Below are positions 13,901 through 26,674 of a stretch of 64,000 bases of DNA, piece after piece. The notes under the pieces were generated by a model that was not told where the DNA came from, searched no databases, and was given only the letters and a program-made list of their open reading frames with translations. The stretch lies in NCBI GenBank assembly GCA_000727475.1, contig KL647312.1:1934793-1998792 (forward strand), in the 5' to 3' direction. The stretch comes from Sarcocystis neurona (taxonomy: Eukaryota > Apicomplexa > Conoidasida > Eucoccidiorida > Sarcocystidae). The position numbers and the translations under genes were made by a program. Position 1 is the stretch's first letter. Each line of letters begins with the position of its first letter.

Positions 13901-16900
13901 CTATGGGTGGTGCTCCTTGGGGGGAGGGACTGCTGCTGCCGCTCCTGGAACCGCTGCTGCTGCCGCTCCTGGAACCGCTGCTGCTGCTGCTGTCTCACTG
14001 ACTCCTGCTGCCCTTCCTGTGGCGCTTTTGCTCTTCGTTCTGTGGCTGCTGCTACTGCTTCTTTACTGCCGCTCCTTCGTAGGCAGCTGCGTCTTGTGCA
14101 GCTGCAACTGCTGCTTCTACTGCCCGTGTTGCTGGAGTACTGCTGCGGCTTTGCTGCAGGCCCTGCGGAACTTCGCTCTTCAACAGCGCAAGCCTGTGTG
14201 GGGCACATGCGCAGGTAACCCCGTCATGCCACACCAGCTGAACCGGCAGATGAACAGCAGCAGCAAACGGACAGCTCCAGCAGATCCACAGGAGCAGCAG
14301 ATGCAAAGCAGCAGCAGATTCACAGGAGCAGCAGATGAACAGCAGCAGCAGGTGCACCGGAACAGCGCAGGTGCACAGGAGCAGCAGATCCACAGCAGTA
14401 GCAGATCCACAGCAGTAGCAGATCCGCAACAGCTGCGTAAGCACAGCGGCAGCGCAGTCTGTACAAGACTGACGTGTGTAACTTACCCGGCAGCATCTGC
14501 AACAGCAGCAGCAGCACCACTCGCAGCAGCCACACAGGCCAGAGACTGACTTGGTGTACGTACACCTCAAGGTGAATGTGCAAAATCAGTTTTTGTTTCC
14601 TCTTTGCTTGGCTCTGCCTCATCTTTTTCTAACGCGCCCATCTTTCCTCTTCTGTTTTCTTTTTGTTCTAACTTTAATGCAGATTTCGCCTCTGTCCTCA
14701 TTTTCTCCCGTTTGTTCACACAGTCTCCCTTCTTGCGTTTCTTCCTTTTCCATACTTCCCTTTTTTTGTCGCCTGCTCCCTGTTCACTCTGCTCCGTCTC
14801 CTTGTTCCGCTAATTCCTCTTTGCCCTTTTCTTTCCCGGATGATTTAGACCAGGAGTACACCTCACGTGTTTTTTTCTGACTTCCTTTAACGACTGTTTT
14901 CCTTCTCCGCTGTTTTGCTGCGCGCGCCTCGTCGTTGCCCTCGCATACGATTCCTGCTTCTTGATTTCCTTCTCCTTGCTGCTGGTAGCCCTCCCGTCTT
15001 TTGCACCCTTGGTTCCTTATCCTCCCCACCTGCGTCTTTCTTCTTTTCCTCTTTGTCCGTCTCTGTGTTCGTGTCTTCCCTTTTCAGCTTCCCCTCTTCC
15101 GTCCTGCGTTTTCTTCTTTGCCAGTTGCCCCGTGTGATCGTCTTTCCTGTGTCTCCGTCCCACGGATCTTCTCCTCCTGGCCTTCCACGTCAAGCTTCTC
15201 GCGTGGCTGATCCCCTGTTCGTCTTCTGCTGTTCTGTCTCGTCTCCGCAGGCTGCATACTTCTAGCGGAGTCGGTGCTGACGACTGCGCCTCCGTCTGCA
15301 TGCGACGAAGCTGCAGAGCAACACGACGCAGCAGCAGCACACGGCAGCAGCAGAGGAAATAGGAAGCCACAGCAGGATGGACCGGCAGGCTGCCTCAAGG
15401 CAAAGGAGGGGGTGGAGCAGCAGGAAACAGCAGAGGCAGCAGCAGCAGCAGGAAAAAACCAGGAAGCTAGAGGGGGAGAAGTGCAGCACCAGTGGCAGAG
15501 CGTCAGCAGCAGCAGGACTCTGCAGGAGAGCGCCGACGGCTACGGCAATTTTGTAGGAGGAGCGCGCATTCAAGTCTGTCGCAATTTCTTCGGTAGACAG
15601 GTAATTTCTCTACATGCAAGTATCTGCTCGTGCCACGACGCGCGCACCTTCCCATTTCACTCTCTTTTCCCAGGGAGAATAAGTATATACGTATGTTGGT
15701 GGGTGTTCGTGTGTCTATAAACAAACTCGACTGCATGCGCACACATACGTGTCTGTATACCTATTGACCTATGTACCTATCCATCTGTCTTTCTGTCTAT
15801 ATCTATCTGTCTATATCTATATTTTTCTATCTGGATCTATCTGTCTATTCCTATCTATATGTGTGTCTATCTACCTACGTATCTATCTGTATCTATCTGT
15901 CTATATCTATATCTACCTATATGTGTCTATGTCTGTTCATATCTACCTATCTATATCTGTTCGTCTATTTTTCAATTTATCCTATCTATCCATCCACGTA
16001 TTTATCTCTCTCTCTATGTATATATATATATGATAAACGCTGGCGTACACAGGACAGGCTGAAGTTATAGAGTACCAGTCGGGGTCATACTGTCTGGGCC
16101 CCACCTGTCTCTGTGCCTATATTTGGCCACGTCCTTTCAAATTTTCTCTCCGTCCTTTTCTGTACTTTTTGCCGCTGGAAACGCTTCTATATGTACATAT
16201 GCGTGGCCGTATTATATGTAGCTGTGGAAATCTCTATACGTATATGGAAATATAGATGTGTGTACGTGCTTTTCTTGCCAGCCACGCGTACAGATAGATA
16301 TTCGCGTGTGCATCTGCTGTGCCGTTGTTTATACTATTGCGCGTGGTCTCCCCATCTCCATCTCTTCATGCACTATTTCTCTTCGTGCTGCCTCGTTCGA
16401 ACTTGTTGTAGAGAGACTTTTGATAACATCCTGAAATACAAAGACGAGTATGCGCCGCCTTCTTGTGACCACCTTATTCTGCTGCGGAGCCGTTGTCCTT
16501 CACATCAGCAAAGCGTCTAGTAGTCACACTCCATACATATATATATTAGTGTATATTTGTGTATCTCTTCGTCTTCTCCACAGCAAGTGTCGAATGCGTC
16601 GTATGTTGCACTGCTCTCAACAAATTCGTGGCTCTTTTTTCCTGCCTTGTCTGCCTCTCTGTTGCCGTCGTAAATGCTGCCGCGATCGAAGAAGATGAAG
16701 GCGTTTCTTCCGGCGCTGCAGCGTCGGTATTTAGGCAACGTGCCGCACAGGGCGGCCCGCACTCGTGTGCAGGGGGTTTCTTCTCTCGTGTGCCTTCCGT
16801 TCTTCCCTGCTGTTCCTTCATCCGTCTCCCCACGCGCTGACCGCATGTTCCCTTCTGCCGCATCCGTCTGATGCCCTCCTGTGTATGTATATGTGTCTCT

Positions 16901-19900
16901 CTCTTTCTTTTGGCACTGCCCCTCCGCGCGGGCTCCGTGCTCTACAGCACGCTTCCTAAGTCATCCCACGACTTGAACTTCAGTTGCCGCTTCGATACCT
17001 GCTCCTGCTGTTGCTTCCGTCACACAACACACAGATATTACTGACTTTTTCTACCGGGGTGGGGCTCGTAGCCGACAAGAAAAGTGCTGATCGCTCTGTG
17101 CTGCGATAAACTGACAAAGAAGAGTCAACGAACTCACACCTTCACGTGGCTTTCCCTCCCCTCCATGCCTGCTCCTCCCACCAATCTCCCACGGGTCACC
17201 CCAGATTCTCTGTAGCGACTACATATGACTGCTGACGCCACTTACGTCGCGCACATGTTGCGAGTCGTAATATGTACTGCTGCGGCTGTTGCTGCTGCTG
17301 CCCCTGTCACACTTTCACCAGCGACACGAGAATTGCTGCTGCTGCTGCTATTGCCGCATTCTTCCTCGAGTGGGCGACGGCGGCCGCTGGCGACCTACCA
17401 CGGGAAGGGCTGCTTGCGGTCCTGCCCCTCCTTCCCCAGGGGATATAGGTCCACACAGCTGTGCGAGCTCGCGCCGTGTGGCTAGATGCTACAGCCACTT
17501 CTGCCGTCGCTGTTAGGAGCACGGCTGTCAGGCGTTATTGCTCTTTTACACCCCTTCCGCCAGGCCTGCACCGGGCGTCAGCAAGACGGGTCCCCAGGGG
17601 CTTCTCCGCGTCCTGCTGTTGTCTCTGTTCGTTTGTTGAGGCTGCTGCACACATGAGGCGGTTGACCCGTCGCGCACGCCTCTTTGGTGGGACAACGGCT
17701 GCTGAGAAGTCGTAGTTATTCCTACATTCTCTACGCAGTGCTGGCGAGCAGCCCGTAGGGTCCACCTACAGCGTCAGGAGGACTGACAAACGCGTAGTAG
17801 AACTCCCGACAAGCACATGCCTGCTTTCTTCGCGCGCCAATATGTTTCGCCTACTACTAGTACTACTACCATGAGAAGTGGAGGAACGGCCGTGACTTCT
17901 TCCATCACGACCAGAGCTGCTATTATCCGTTCCCTTCTTCTTCTCACTGCTGCTGCTCACCTCTTCCCAAAGAAGCACGGCCACCGGGTTCTGCCCGTAG
18001 AGAGTGGACACACACAATGACGCGAGAAGCAGTGCAGCAGCTGCAGCCACGCACCAGTCGCGCCAGACGCGCGATCGAAAAGATGATGAACAACAGGAAG
18101 ACAACAAGAGGGAAGCTGAGGGAGGACTGCGGGTCTCGTTTTTTTTGGTGCCGCATTGTTGAGACGCAGACGGCGACAAGGAAGAACGACGAACAAGAAG
18201 AAGAAAGGATAGACAAGGAAGGACACAGGGAGAAAAAGGAGCTGCTGCTGGTTCTGCGAAAGGAAAGGAAGGCGGGAAAGAAAAGGAAGGGAAAGAGGAG
18301 GGGGGGAAAAAGTAGAAAAAGAGGGAGACGAAGAAGACGCTGCTGCTGGTGTGCGGCTGCGGTGGTGGTCGGGCGCGTCGAATGATGGGGCAGGGGGGGG
18401 AAAAGCGACAGGCATCAGAGAAGAAGAAGAGTAGTCGGCTCTCTCTCTGCTGCGGCCACGACGCTCGACAACAAAGAAAGGGAAAAGAAGAAGTTGCTAA
18501 GTTTCGGTGGTAGACAGACGAGACGATATGCGACAGCAGCAGCAGCAGGAAGGGACTGCGCCCACCTTTGACCAGGATTGTTTTCTCATGAGAAAGAAGG
18601 GAAAACAAGAGAGATCGAGGAGCTAGTACATCTCTGGCATGCATTCGTCCACCTGGGAAAATATAAGTCCACCTGTGTGCCACTTCAACACCACGTCTCC
18701 ACCGGGCCACGCACACATCTATATAGTCTGACATACTCGCACACATGCACATATATATGTGCTCACACGCAGGCAAAAAAGTCTGTGTATCTCTACAGAA
18801 AGAAGAACTAGTCCATGCTCGCTGTAGAAGGTTCCTTTCACCGATGCCACTGCATTTCCGTTTTATACCTTTCTCTTCTTCTGCTGTTCTTCATCTTCTT
18901 CTTCGGTTGCTTCTTCTTCTTTGATAATGTTACACTACGGCGGAGAGCGCCGCATGACTTCCCATTCGGCTGCTGCCTCGCTACTTCGTCGTCTCTGCAG
19001 GCCGCTCGGAGCACACTCTCAGTTTCGACTTTCCCTTCTTTGTGGGCTCCTCTCTGTGTCTTCACTTTCCTCTTTTTCTCTGCTGGTGTTTTCTTTTCCT
19101 TCTGTTCTTCTTCTCTGTCCTCCGGTCTGTTTCGCTTCTGTGTTGGGTCGAAGAGGCTCAGAGCACTCGCTCGCCAGGCGGCGGCACCTGCGTTTCTTTT
19201 TTTTTCTTGTCGACCTCGTCCCCTCCGTCTTCCTTCTTCCATCGTTTGTTCCTTGCGAAGAGTGGCTTTCTCTGTAGGTGAATAGCTTCGAAGCGCCACT
19301 GCGTTGCGCAGGACGGCTGCAGGGCGTGGCTGACGGCATGGTGGCAGTGTGCATTCGTGCGCCAGCAATTTTGAAGGTTCTCTCCCCCAAGGTAATGCGT
19401 GATGCAGGAACAACAGCGGCACCGTTCGAGACGTTTCGGCCACACACTGGCACAAGTGGCAGAAGCCACACCAGCAGAAGCGACAGCAGCAGGAACGGTG
19501 AAGCAGAAGCAGCGGCAGAGGCAGCCCCGGCAGCGAAAGCAGCGGCACGAGCGAAGCAGAGACGCAGAAGGACTAACAGCATAAGCGGGAGAGAAGCAGC
19601 AGCGGAGCAGGAACAGCAGCGTCGCCATGAGCAAACACGAAGGTGCAACAGCACGAGACGCGGCAGGTGGTGAAAACCAGGGGGAGCAGCACGAAGAGCG
19701 GCAGCAACGACGGGAGGGGGCAACGAGCAGCCGCAGAAGATTGCGCAGCAGTAACAACAGCATTTCTCTGCATCGTGCACTTTTAGCTCTCCTGTGATGA
19801 AATCTGTGGAGTATTACCCGTCACGGTACCCAGTCAGCAGGAAGAGAGCTCAGACAGACAGAAGTTCAAGCATGCAATAACTTCTAAGGAAAGTTAAAAG

Positions 19901-22900
19901 TATACTTCTGCAGGAACGTTGCATATACTCACGTGCCTGTGGAAGCATCGACAATATATATATATATATATATTTACATAAACATACATATATATATATA
20001 TATGTACAGCTGTATGTAGGCGTGTGGACGTTGTGTACACGTATACTTGCTTGTCGATATATGTACGTAGAAAACAGACGTCGACGCATGTAGAAGCGTG
20101 TTGCACACACCTGCAATTATATGTATATATAACTCATTTTCTGTGTGTCCCTGCAGGTATGAATATCAGTCTCTGTGTTTCTCTGCATACGAAAGGACAT
20201 TACTGCTCCGTCGTGCATATACATATGAATATATATGTGTATATGTATACGTCTACACGAGTGTATTGAGGCTTTGTCGCGATCCGCGTGGTTTCCTTGA
20301 TGCGTCTACGTTTGTGTGCGTGCGAAGCCGTCTCTGTCTCTGCTGTGCCCGCCCGTAGCAAAACATTTCTACGTCTTTCTTCTAAAAGACGAAGTGCAGA
20401 AAAGTAGATATGTGACACGGCAGAGTACGTTTGTTTAGGACAAAAAGAAAGCTTCCCCTAGCAGCAAAAAACGTCGCTGCAACAGGGGAGCAGAGAGAGG
20501 AAAACAAGAGCAGCAACAACAACAGATTCACCAGCAGCCGCGACAGCAGCAGCAGCAGCAACCGCGACAGCAGCAGCAGCAGCAACCGCGACAGCAGCAG
20601 CAGCAGCAACCGCGACAGCAGCAGCAGCAGCAACCGCGACAGCAGCAGCAGCAGCCGCGACAGCAGCAGTAGTAGCCGCGACAGCAGCAGCAGCAGTATC
20701 TGGACGGCCGCGCGCGTGCAGGAACAGCGGAACAGCAACAGGAAAATAGCAACAGGAGCAGCAGCTCAGCTCCAGGCATAATCAACAGCAGCAGCAATTA
20801 GAGAGCGTCGACAGCGCGTCACTCGCAGAAGACAAGCAGCCTGACGACGAACATCGACGACAGCGGGAGTATGAAGCAGCAGGAGCTTCATACTCGCAAC
20901 ACCAACACTAGCAGCAGCAGCAGCCCTCTAAGCAACGGCAGTCGTCGTGCCTGTTAAATTAGGGAAAACTTCAAACGTTGTTTGTTTACTTCTATTCCAT
21001 GTACCTTCTTTCTTTACCCTCCCCCAGATCAAGCCACATCAGGCTTCATCTGCAAATGCATATGTGTATGTGTGTATATGTATGTGTATAAAAGTGTGTG
21101 TATACATTTATATATACGTATATTTGTGTATACTCATATATGTATATATACATATATACCGTGGGAGTACGTAGACATATATATATGCATATATGTGAAA
21201 ATCTTTAGATAGTACGTTCGTGTGAGTACACATGCATGTAAATATACGTATATATATGTATATATCTCGTATATTATATACAAATATATGTGTATACACA
21301 GATGTATACGTGTGTATATATATGTATATAAATGTGTGTGCTTCTTATACACAAGCGTATATATGTATGTATATAATGGGGTGTGGGCGTTTTTGTCAGC
21401 CTGTTAAATCTATTTACTGCGTAACACTTGCGCGGTGTCCACGTATAGGTGTATATATGCATGTGCGCGAGGGGGGGCAACTGCTTTATATTTATATACA
21501 TACACACGTGTATACACAGGGTTATTTTATCTCTTCTTTTTGTGAGGAAGCACTTCTGTTCTGACTGAAGAGGACGAGCGTGGACACTCTCTTGCCTTGA
21601 GCTGTCCCTGTTTCTTATGATACGACGCTTTTTGTGCGGCGCCCTCCTACTTTTCTACTTTTTGCCAGGTGGAAGTTCTTGCATATATCGATCATCCCGA
21701 CGCTGCTGCAAAATCCGGCGGTCTTATTGCAGGTGAGCCCTTCCCCCGTCGCTGCGTCTGTGACTTCTCTCGCCTCTGCTGCTGGCGCTGGTTCTCCTTT
21801 TCCGAGTTTTCTTTGTCTCGCAATAGAAGCACAGTTTTTCCTTTTCCCCAGAGGTTAGCTTTTGTACCTGCCGCCACGCGGACTCGGTTCAGCGTTGGAA
21901 AAAATTGCTCCTTCTTCTGAAGACAGCTGCCTGAACAGCGGGGGGTGCCCTATCGTGCGGCAGCAAGCATCACAGTCACCGAGAGGAGCAGCACCCGCAG
22001 CAACAGAGCTGCGTTGAAACGATTTCTGTTCCACGGACGTCATTCTCCCCCTCCGGCAGCAGCAGCAGCACAAGAGCTGCGTTAAACAGATTTCTCTTCC
22101 ACGAGCGTCGCTCGCTCCCTCTTCGTGCTGTTGCTGCTGCTGGAAGTCTCAGCGACTAAAACGCGTGCCGCCTGCATCCTTCGCTACTCTTGCGCCGCTC
22201 TCCCTGTATGTGGGCGGGGAAGTGGTTCCTCCTACTTGTCGCTTTCTCGTCCTCTGGTGCTGCTCGGTGCCTCCTGGTGTCGTGCTGGCGGCGTCTCTGT
22301 GTGTTGCTGCTGCTGCATGTGTGTGTACTGCAGATCTATGGACAAACGGGAATAAATACATGCCGCTGTTTCCTTCTCCTGCGTGGTCGCGGCGGCTTGC
22401 CTGCTGCTGCGATTGCTGCTGCTGCATCTGCATGTGTACATGTCCCTGCGACTCCCTGCTGTTTCTGCCTGTTCCCGGCTGCCGTAGAAGACTGCCTTCT
22501 GTTCGCATCTTTTTGATGCACTGCGGCCGTCCTTTCGCTGCCGCTCATCGTTTGTCTACGCTCTGTCCCGTGGCAACAAATTCTCCTTTCTTTGAGCAAC
22601 CCGCCTCACTCCTCCGCCTTCTCTCCCTCCACTTCCTGCTGCAGTGTTAGACGACCTTGGCCGCGGCTGCTGCTTCTTCCCTGTCTACGTCTCGTGCGGC
22701 TGCTGCTGGTTTTCTTGGGTTCCCGCGACGCCGTCTTGTTGCCGTCGCTGTATCGTCTGCTCATCGGTACTTCGTCCGCTCTTTTTGTGGCGAGTGCCTT
22801 TGCTGCCGTTGCTGCTGCTCCTCTTCTGCACTGCTGTCTCGCAGGTTTTTCTCTGTACTTTTATCTGCGTGGTCGTCGACATGGGGACTTATTTATGAGC

Positions 22901-24288
22901 CTGATACACACGTGTGTATACATGCGCGCCCACTTGTTAGAAGTCTGCATCAGTACACGTGTCTCCATCTATTTGTGTCCACATCCGTGTATTTAGAAGC
23001 AGAAGGGGATGAACCGTGTCTCCTTTCTATACGCGCACATCAGCGTGACATATGTAGCTATATCTGTATACGTCTGCGTGCATATGTTGATACATCTAAA
23101 TAAAGCGTTACGGAGGAGATCTATTTGTATTCACATGCTGTGTGTGTTTCTATATGTGGACTTGGGGATACGCTTCCCCGGCTCCGTCCCGGGGGAATAC
23201 TGCGCGGATGAACGCTTCCTGCCGCGGGTGCCTTTTTTGCCGCTGCTGCTTCTTCTTGGTCCGCTGCTTTTGGGTGCGGCACGTGGAGATTTCCTCTCCC
23301 ACCAAAGTTCACAATCTCTCTTGCTTTCTGCCGCACAAAACTCGCTGTGACCTATCAGGTGGTCTGCTTCGCGAAGCTGCTCTCGCGTAACGCGGGCGAC
23401 CTCGTTTCTGCTGCTGCCGCCGCGGCGACCTGTCTTACCCGCTGCTGCAGTTTGCTCTCTCTCCAGCACTCGTATCACTGTGTACGCGCATATACGAATT
23501 TTTTTCATGTGGGATATATATACATATATATATGCACGCCCGCGTGTACAGATGTGTGTATATGTATGTGCATGCATTTTCACCGTGCCTAAGGACTGCA
23601 GGAACAAAAGGAGGTGCACTTCTGTCATCTCTCGACGTATGCAGACGGGTGTACGTATATCACAACTCAGAGGTAGCTCTTCACGTAATTAAGAAATCAA
23701 GATTGACGCCTGGTCTTGTTCTTTACATCACTGCAGATAGACGTGTACTGCCTCTATGGCTGCGTGTGTGTATGTGTGCGTGTGTATGTGTGTGTGTGTC
23801 TCTCTCTCTATATGTATATATGCGTGTAAATGTGTATACAGATGTATGTCAACGTATACAATTGCAGGCGTATGGCCGTTTGCTCTCTCTTCGTAAATAT
23901 GTGCGTGCACATATATATATGTGTATATATATATATACACGTATATACGCATTTGCATTAAATTACACCCATGGGTAGTGATGTAATTCAAGCTTCCAGA
24001 GATTGCTTTGAAGACTCCCACCTGTCTATGTGTGTAGGCGCTTCTGTGCATGTGTTTATGTGTGTGCGAGTGTGTTTCCACATGTTCCTGTAGAGGCGCA
24101 AAGAGACTGTCCCTACTGTTTTTGTGATGTATTCAGCGGTGGCACAAGATAACCTGCTGCTCACGACGTTCCACCCGGAGTTGACGGAAGACATTCGCCT
24201 GCATGACTTTTTTCTCAAGCACTTCGTGTATCCGTCTCTTCTCCCGACTACTCGTCCTTCTCCTCCGTTGGCTGTTCCTTGTTCTTAG
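10916..24288 (+). CDS. PDX2: Pyridoxal 5'-phosphate synthase glutaminase subunit (PdxT/SNO), seven exons
   Basis: Class I glutaminase that hydrolyses glutamine and channels ammonia to the PdxS/SNZ synthase in de novo vitamin B6 synthesis; expected in the cytosol. Exons: 10916-11125, 12293-12391, 14160-14214, 15251-15600, 19278-19391, 21669-21732, 24137-24288. All junctions are GT-AG, phases match, and 1044 nt give 347 aa (family about 190-220). Residues 1-41 are an Ala-rich extension. Then VGVLALQGAF (44-53), IPGGEST (85-91), WGTCAG with nucleophile Cys120, a low-complexity insert at about 131-216, YGNFVGG and RNFFGRQ (232-238), NSFEAPL, CIRAPAI, VEVLAYIDHP, and FHPEL with His310 and Glu312. 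The triad is complete. The ATG chosen is the only one in frame before the conserved core. Residues 329-347 are a tail of unknown use. Introns of up to 3.7 kb are packed with repeats. Confidence 0.95.
12460..12850. repeat. Diverged (TA)n/GTGTACGT repeats in PdxT intron 2
   Basis: Alternating TA runs and GTGTGCGTG-type stretches. A block of about 80 bases built on ATACGAATGTGTGCG occurs at least twice (near 12695 and 12765). Intronic. Confidence 0.6.
13560..14158 (+). repeat. CTG-rich tract before PdxT exon 3
   Basis: Imperfect CTG/GCTGCTG repeats on the plus strand for about 600 bases, running up to the acceptor CTTTGCTGCAG at 14159. The 22-base block GCTGCTGCCGCTCCTGGAAC is repeated at about 13930-13980. 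All frames are open because CTG repeats lack stops; this is intron. Confidence 0.75.
14225..14530 (+). repeat. CAG-rich tract after PdxT exon 3
   Basis: Imperfect CAG repeats on the plus strand starting about 10 bases after the exon 3 donor, with a recurring block such as GATCCACAGCAGTAGCA. It is the reverse complement in kind of the CTG tract before the exon. Confidence 0.75.
14584..15248 (+). repeat. Long pyrimidine tract before PdxT exon 4
   Basis: About 660 bases dominated by C and T on the plus strand, ending directly at the acceptor GTCTCCGCAG (15250). Far longer than an ordinary polypyrimidine tract. Confidence 0.7.
15765..16035. repeat. CTAT/CTGT tetranucleotide repeat in PdxT intron 4
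   Basis: Imperfect (CTAT)n mixed with CTGT and CTAC over about 270 bases, then a short (TA)n run. Confidence 0.85.
18040..18510 (+). repeat. Purine tract in PdxT intron 4
   Basis: About 470 bases rich in A and G on the plus strand (GAAGAAGAAG, GGAAAGGAAGG). It lies about 350 bases before a pyrimidine tract of like length (18870-19260), with which its transcript could pair. The reverse strand gives a long spurious Ser/Phe/Leu-rich frame. Confidence 0.65.
18870..19276 (+). repeat. Pyrimidine tract before PdxT exon 5
   Basis: C/T-rich on the plus strand for about 400 bases, ending at the acceptor TTTCTCTGTAG (19277). Confidence 0.7.
20515..20700 (+). repeat. 24-bp CAG-type minisatellite in PdxT intron 5
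   Basis: At least four tandem copies of a 24-bp unit made of CGCGAC, five AGC triplets and AAC, followed by decayed CAG/TAG versions. The period is a multiple of three, so all frames stay open on both strands, but it lies between exons 5 and 6 and is not needed for the protein. Confidence 0.85.
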
Positions 24289-26674
24289 ACGTCTTCTCTT
24301 TTTTTCTCCTTCGTCGATCAAGGAGAGCTTTACCGGTGATGTGTCTCCCCGGCAGCGGCGTGCATACCTTTGCCTGCCCCAGCACATCCATCACGGACAT
24401 CCGTTTGTTGTCAATTTTGCGGGATGAGCGTTTTTTGGTGGTTGCCCCAGTCGCGCCGCACGACAAGCGTGTGAAATGCGACCAGCCGGGCGCTCGGCAG
24501 CACCGGAATACACGCACGTGTGTACAGGTCTATATATATATATGCGTATCTCGGTTGTTTTTGTTGATAGGTGAATAAACTCTTTTGGTGTATGTGTGTG
24601 TATACACACGTATAGATGCCTATTTCTTGTAGGCGCGCGTACACAGGGAAGCGCCTTGCTGTGTGCGTGCGAGCTTATCCGTACGTCAGTGTGTACGTGC
24701 GCATGTGTACGGGCGCCGGAAGCCACGGCGTTCCGACACGAGCGTGGAAACGCATGTTGAAGCATCTTCCTGAAGTTAGGGAAGACAAAAGAATTTGCAG
24801 GGTCGCTACTTAGGAGGTGGCTGACACGTTCGAAACAGACGTACGGCTACGCTGCAGTGCTGACAGAGTACCTGCTTACACGTCGACACAGGTGGACGCG
24901 TCACTGTTCGCTCCTTGTGTTTTCTTCTGCAGACACGCAGGAAGCACTGGGCTTCCGCCGTGAAGGCGGTTTTACTGCCCGTATATTTATATACATGCGT
25001 GTATACGTGTGGAAACTGCTGACATTTGTATATGTTGAGATGTATAAACCTAACGGCGTATCTGTGTACGTGTATTTACCGTAGAGCATGGCACACCTAT
25101 CTATACATTGTATATATCTGTATACAATGTATGAAACGTTATGAACTCATAAGTGGTGGGCTTATGGGAGAGAGCGGTATAGCAGTTCGCACGTACGGGT
25201 GTATGATTGTGTGATGTCGGCTTTGCTGCGTTGACGCGAAGTCACTTTTAAAGAAATTACTCGTGTTTAAAATGTTCACATCTGTACGCTTCTTGTATGT
25301 AGTCTGGACTACTGGACGGCCGCTGCCGAAAAAAGCACCACCTCCTAACTTATTTACTCTTCACGCCTTTACTTGGAAAAGGTCACGCGGGCGGCAGCAG
25401 TGGGACACAGCAAGAGGCAACGGCAGCAGCAGCCAACGCAGCGTCAGCAGCAGTTTCCACTGGAGCAGCCGCGATCGCGACTACATGAATATTTTGTAAA
25501 TGCACATGTGCATGCATATGCATATGTGTACCTGAATCCTTGTGTGCAGCTAGAGATTCTACTCTTCACCTTGTCTGTTCTGCAGCTCACTGCGAACCGG
25601 GGCGATGAGGCTGTTCTGTGGAAGACAGGGAGGTTGCTTGACTTTACTGTCACTCTGTGTACCACTTGGTCTTGTGTGCCTTCCTTTCCTGTTCATTTGC
25701 AGCGCTTCATCCTGCGATGGCGCTGCTTCTTTCCTGTCCGTACTTCCCCCTGAATAAAAGCTGCCGTATTTTAGGTACAGTCTGCGTCCAGTTCTTCGAC
25801 AAATGCTACCGAACACAGCTTGAGTATCAAGTTTTTCGTAAATCGACAACGTTTTCTTAATGCCTAACTGCCCCTACTTGGGCCACGGGGATTCCAACGC
25901 ACTCATTACGCGCCATTCACTGCACATGAGTACGATCGGCAAATAACAAAAACCAACAGCGCCCGTAACTTCTGGAGTTGTTCTTCAAGCAACTTGCATA
26001 TTGAAGCCGGAGAGCGAGAGATTTTACGTTTTCTTATATTTGAACACAGTCACGTACACCTAAAGATTCAACGTGACGTGCTCCCAGTAGCGGAGAGAGG
26101 CGTCGGACTTGTTTCGCGCAGAAGCAATTATGACTTTTCTGCAGCAGCCACTAGTTCCCCACGTAACACACACTGTTAAGCAGTGAAGCTTCTTATATAA
26201 AAATGTGAGTACATGTGCGACAGGCCCGTATGCTGCGCTCGACTACTCCTGAGTTGTGACTCACGTGACAATAAACAGAGGGAGCATGTTCGGGTCTGGT
26301 ACCGCTCTTCTAGTTTCTCCACAGTCCACTCCTTGCCCAAAACACCTCTCCACAGTCTTCATCCTTCGACATACGTACACGAAGACGCTCGTGCCTAGCC
26401 AAGAAGATACACGCATATGTGTAGTATATGAATAATATGTATGTGTGCGTATACATATACATATGACGGTACAAATCAACAAACACGTGACCATCACGCT
26501 CGCTCCAGTGACTCCCACTCGGAGGTAGTCAGCTCCTAAATATCACCGTGTGGAACAAATACGACAGAATCGCATATGTGAGTGTGCGCCAGACCATCGA
26601 AGCTCTGATCCCGCGTACAACCTTTCTAGTCACCAAACACCTTCTCAGCACTCTATCTCTACTATGTTAACGTC
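24289..26674. other. Interval between PdxT and membrane-protein gene
   Basis: No supportable gene. The first part is 3' flank of PdxT. A short CAG patch lies at 25389-25470 and makes the frame 25373-25753 look longer than it should. TA/GTAC microsatellites occur near 24530, 24970 and 25500. The two genes converge on this interval, so it should hold both 3' ends. Confidence 0.5.

Noticed and set aside
16417..16455. Possible extra PdxT exon reading TFDNILKYKDE, similar to the post-GRQ region of the family
   Set aside because: Exon 4 joins exon 5 exactly in phase to give GRQ-VNSFEAPL, the family pattern, so no exon is needed here.
17766..18776. Minus-strand 336-codon frame rich in Ser, Phe and Leu
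   Set aside because: Complement of the purine tract in PdxT intron 4.
18838..19780. Long minus-strand frames over PdxT exon 5
   Set aside because: Complement of a pyrimidine tract, a real plus-strand exon and CAG repeats; no family motif on the minus strand.
20515..20700. Regular repeat-spacer look reminiscent of a CRISPR array
   Set aside because: No unique spacers, pure trinucleotide-derived units, and the genome is eukaryotic.
20382..20797. Leu/Arg-rich and Cys-rich minus frames
   Set aside because: They translate the 24-bp CAG minisatellite, whose period keeps all frames open.
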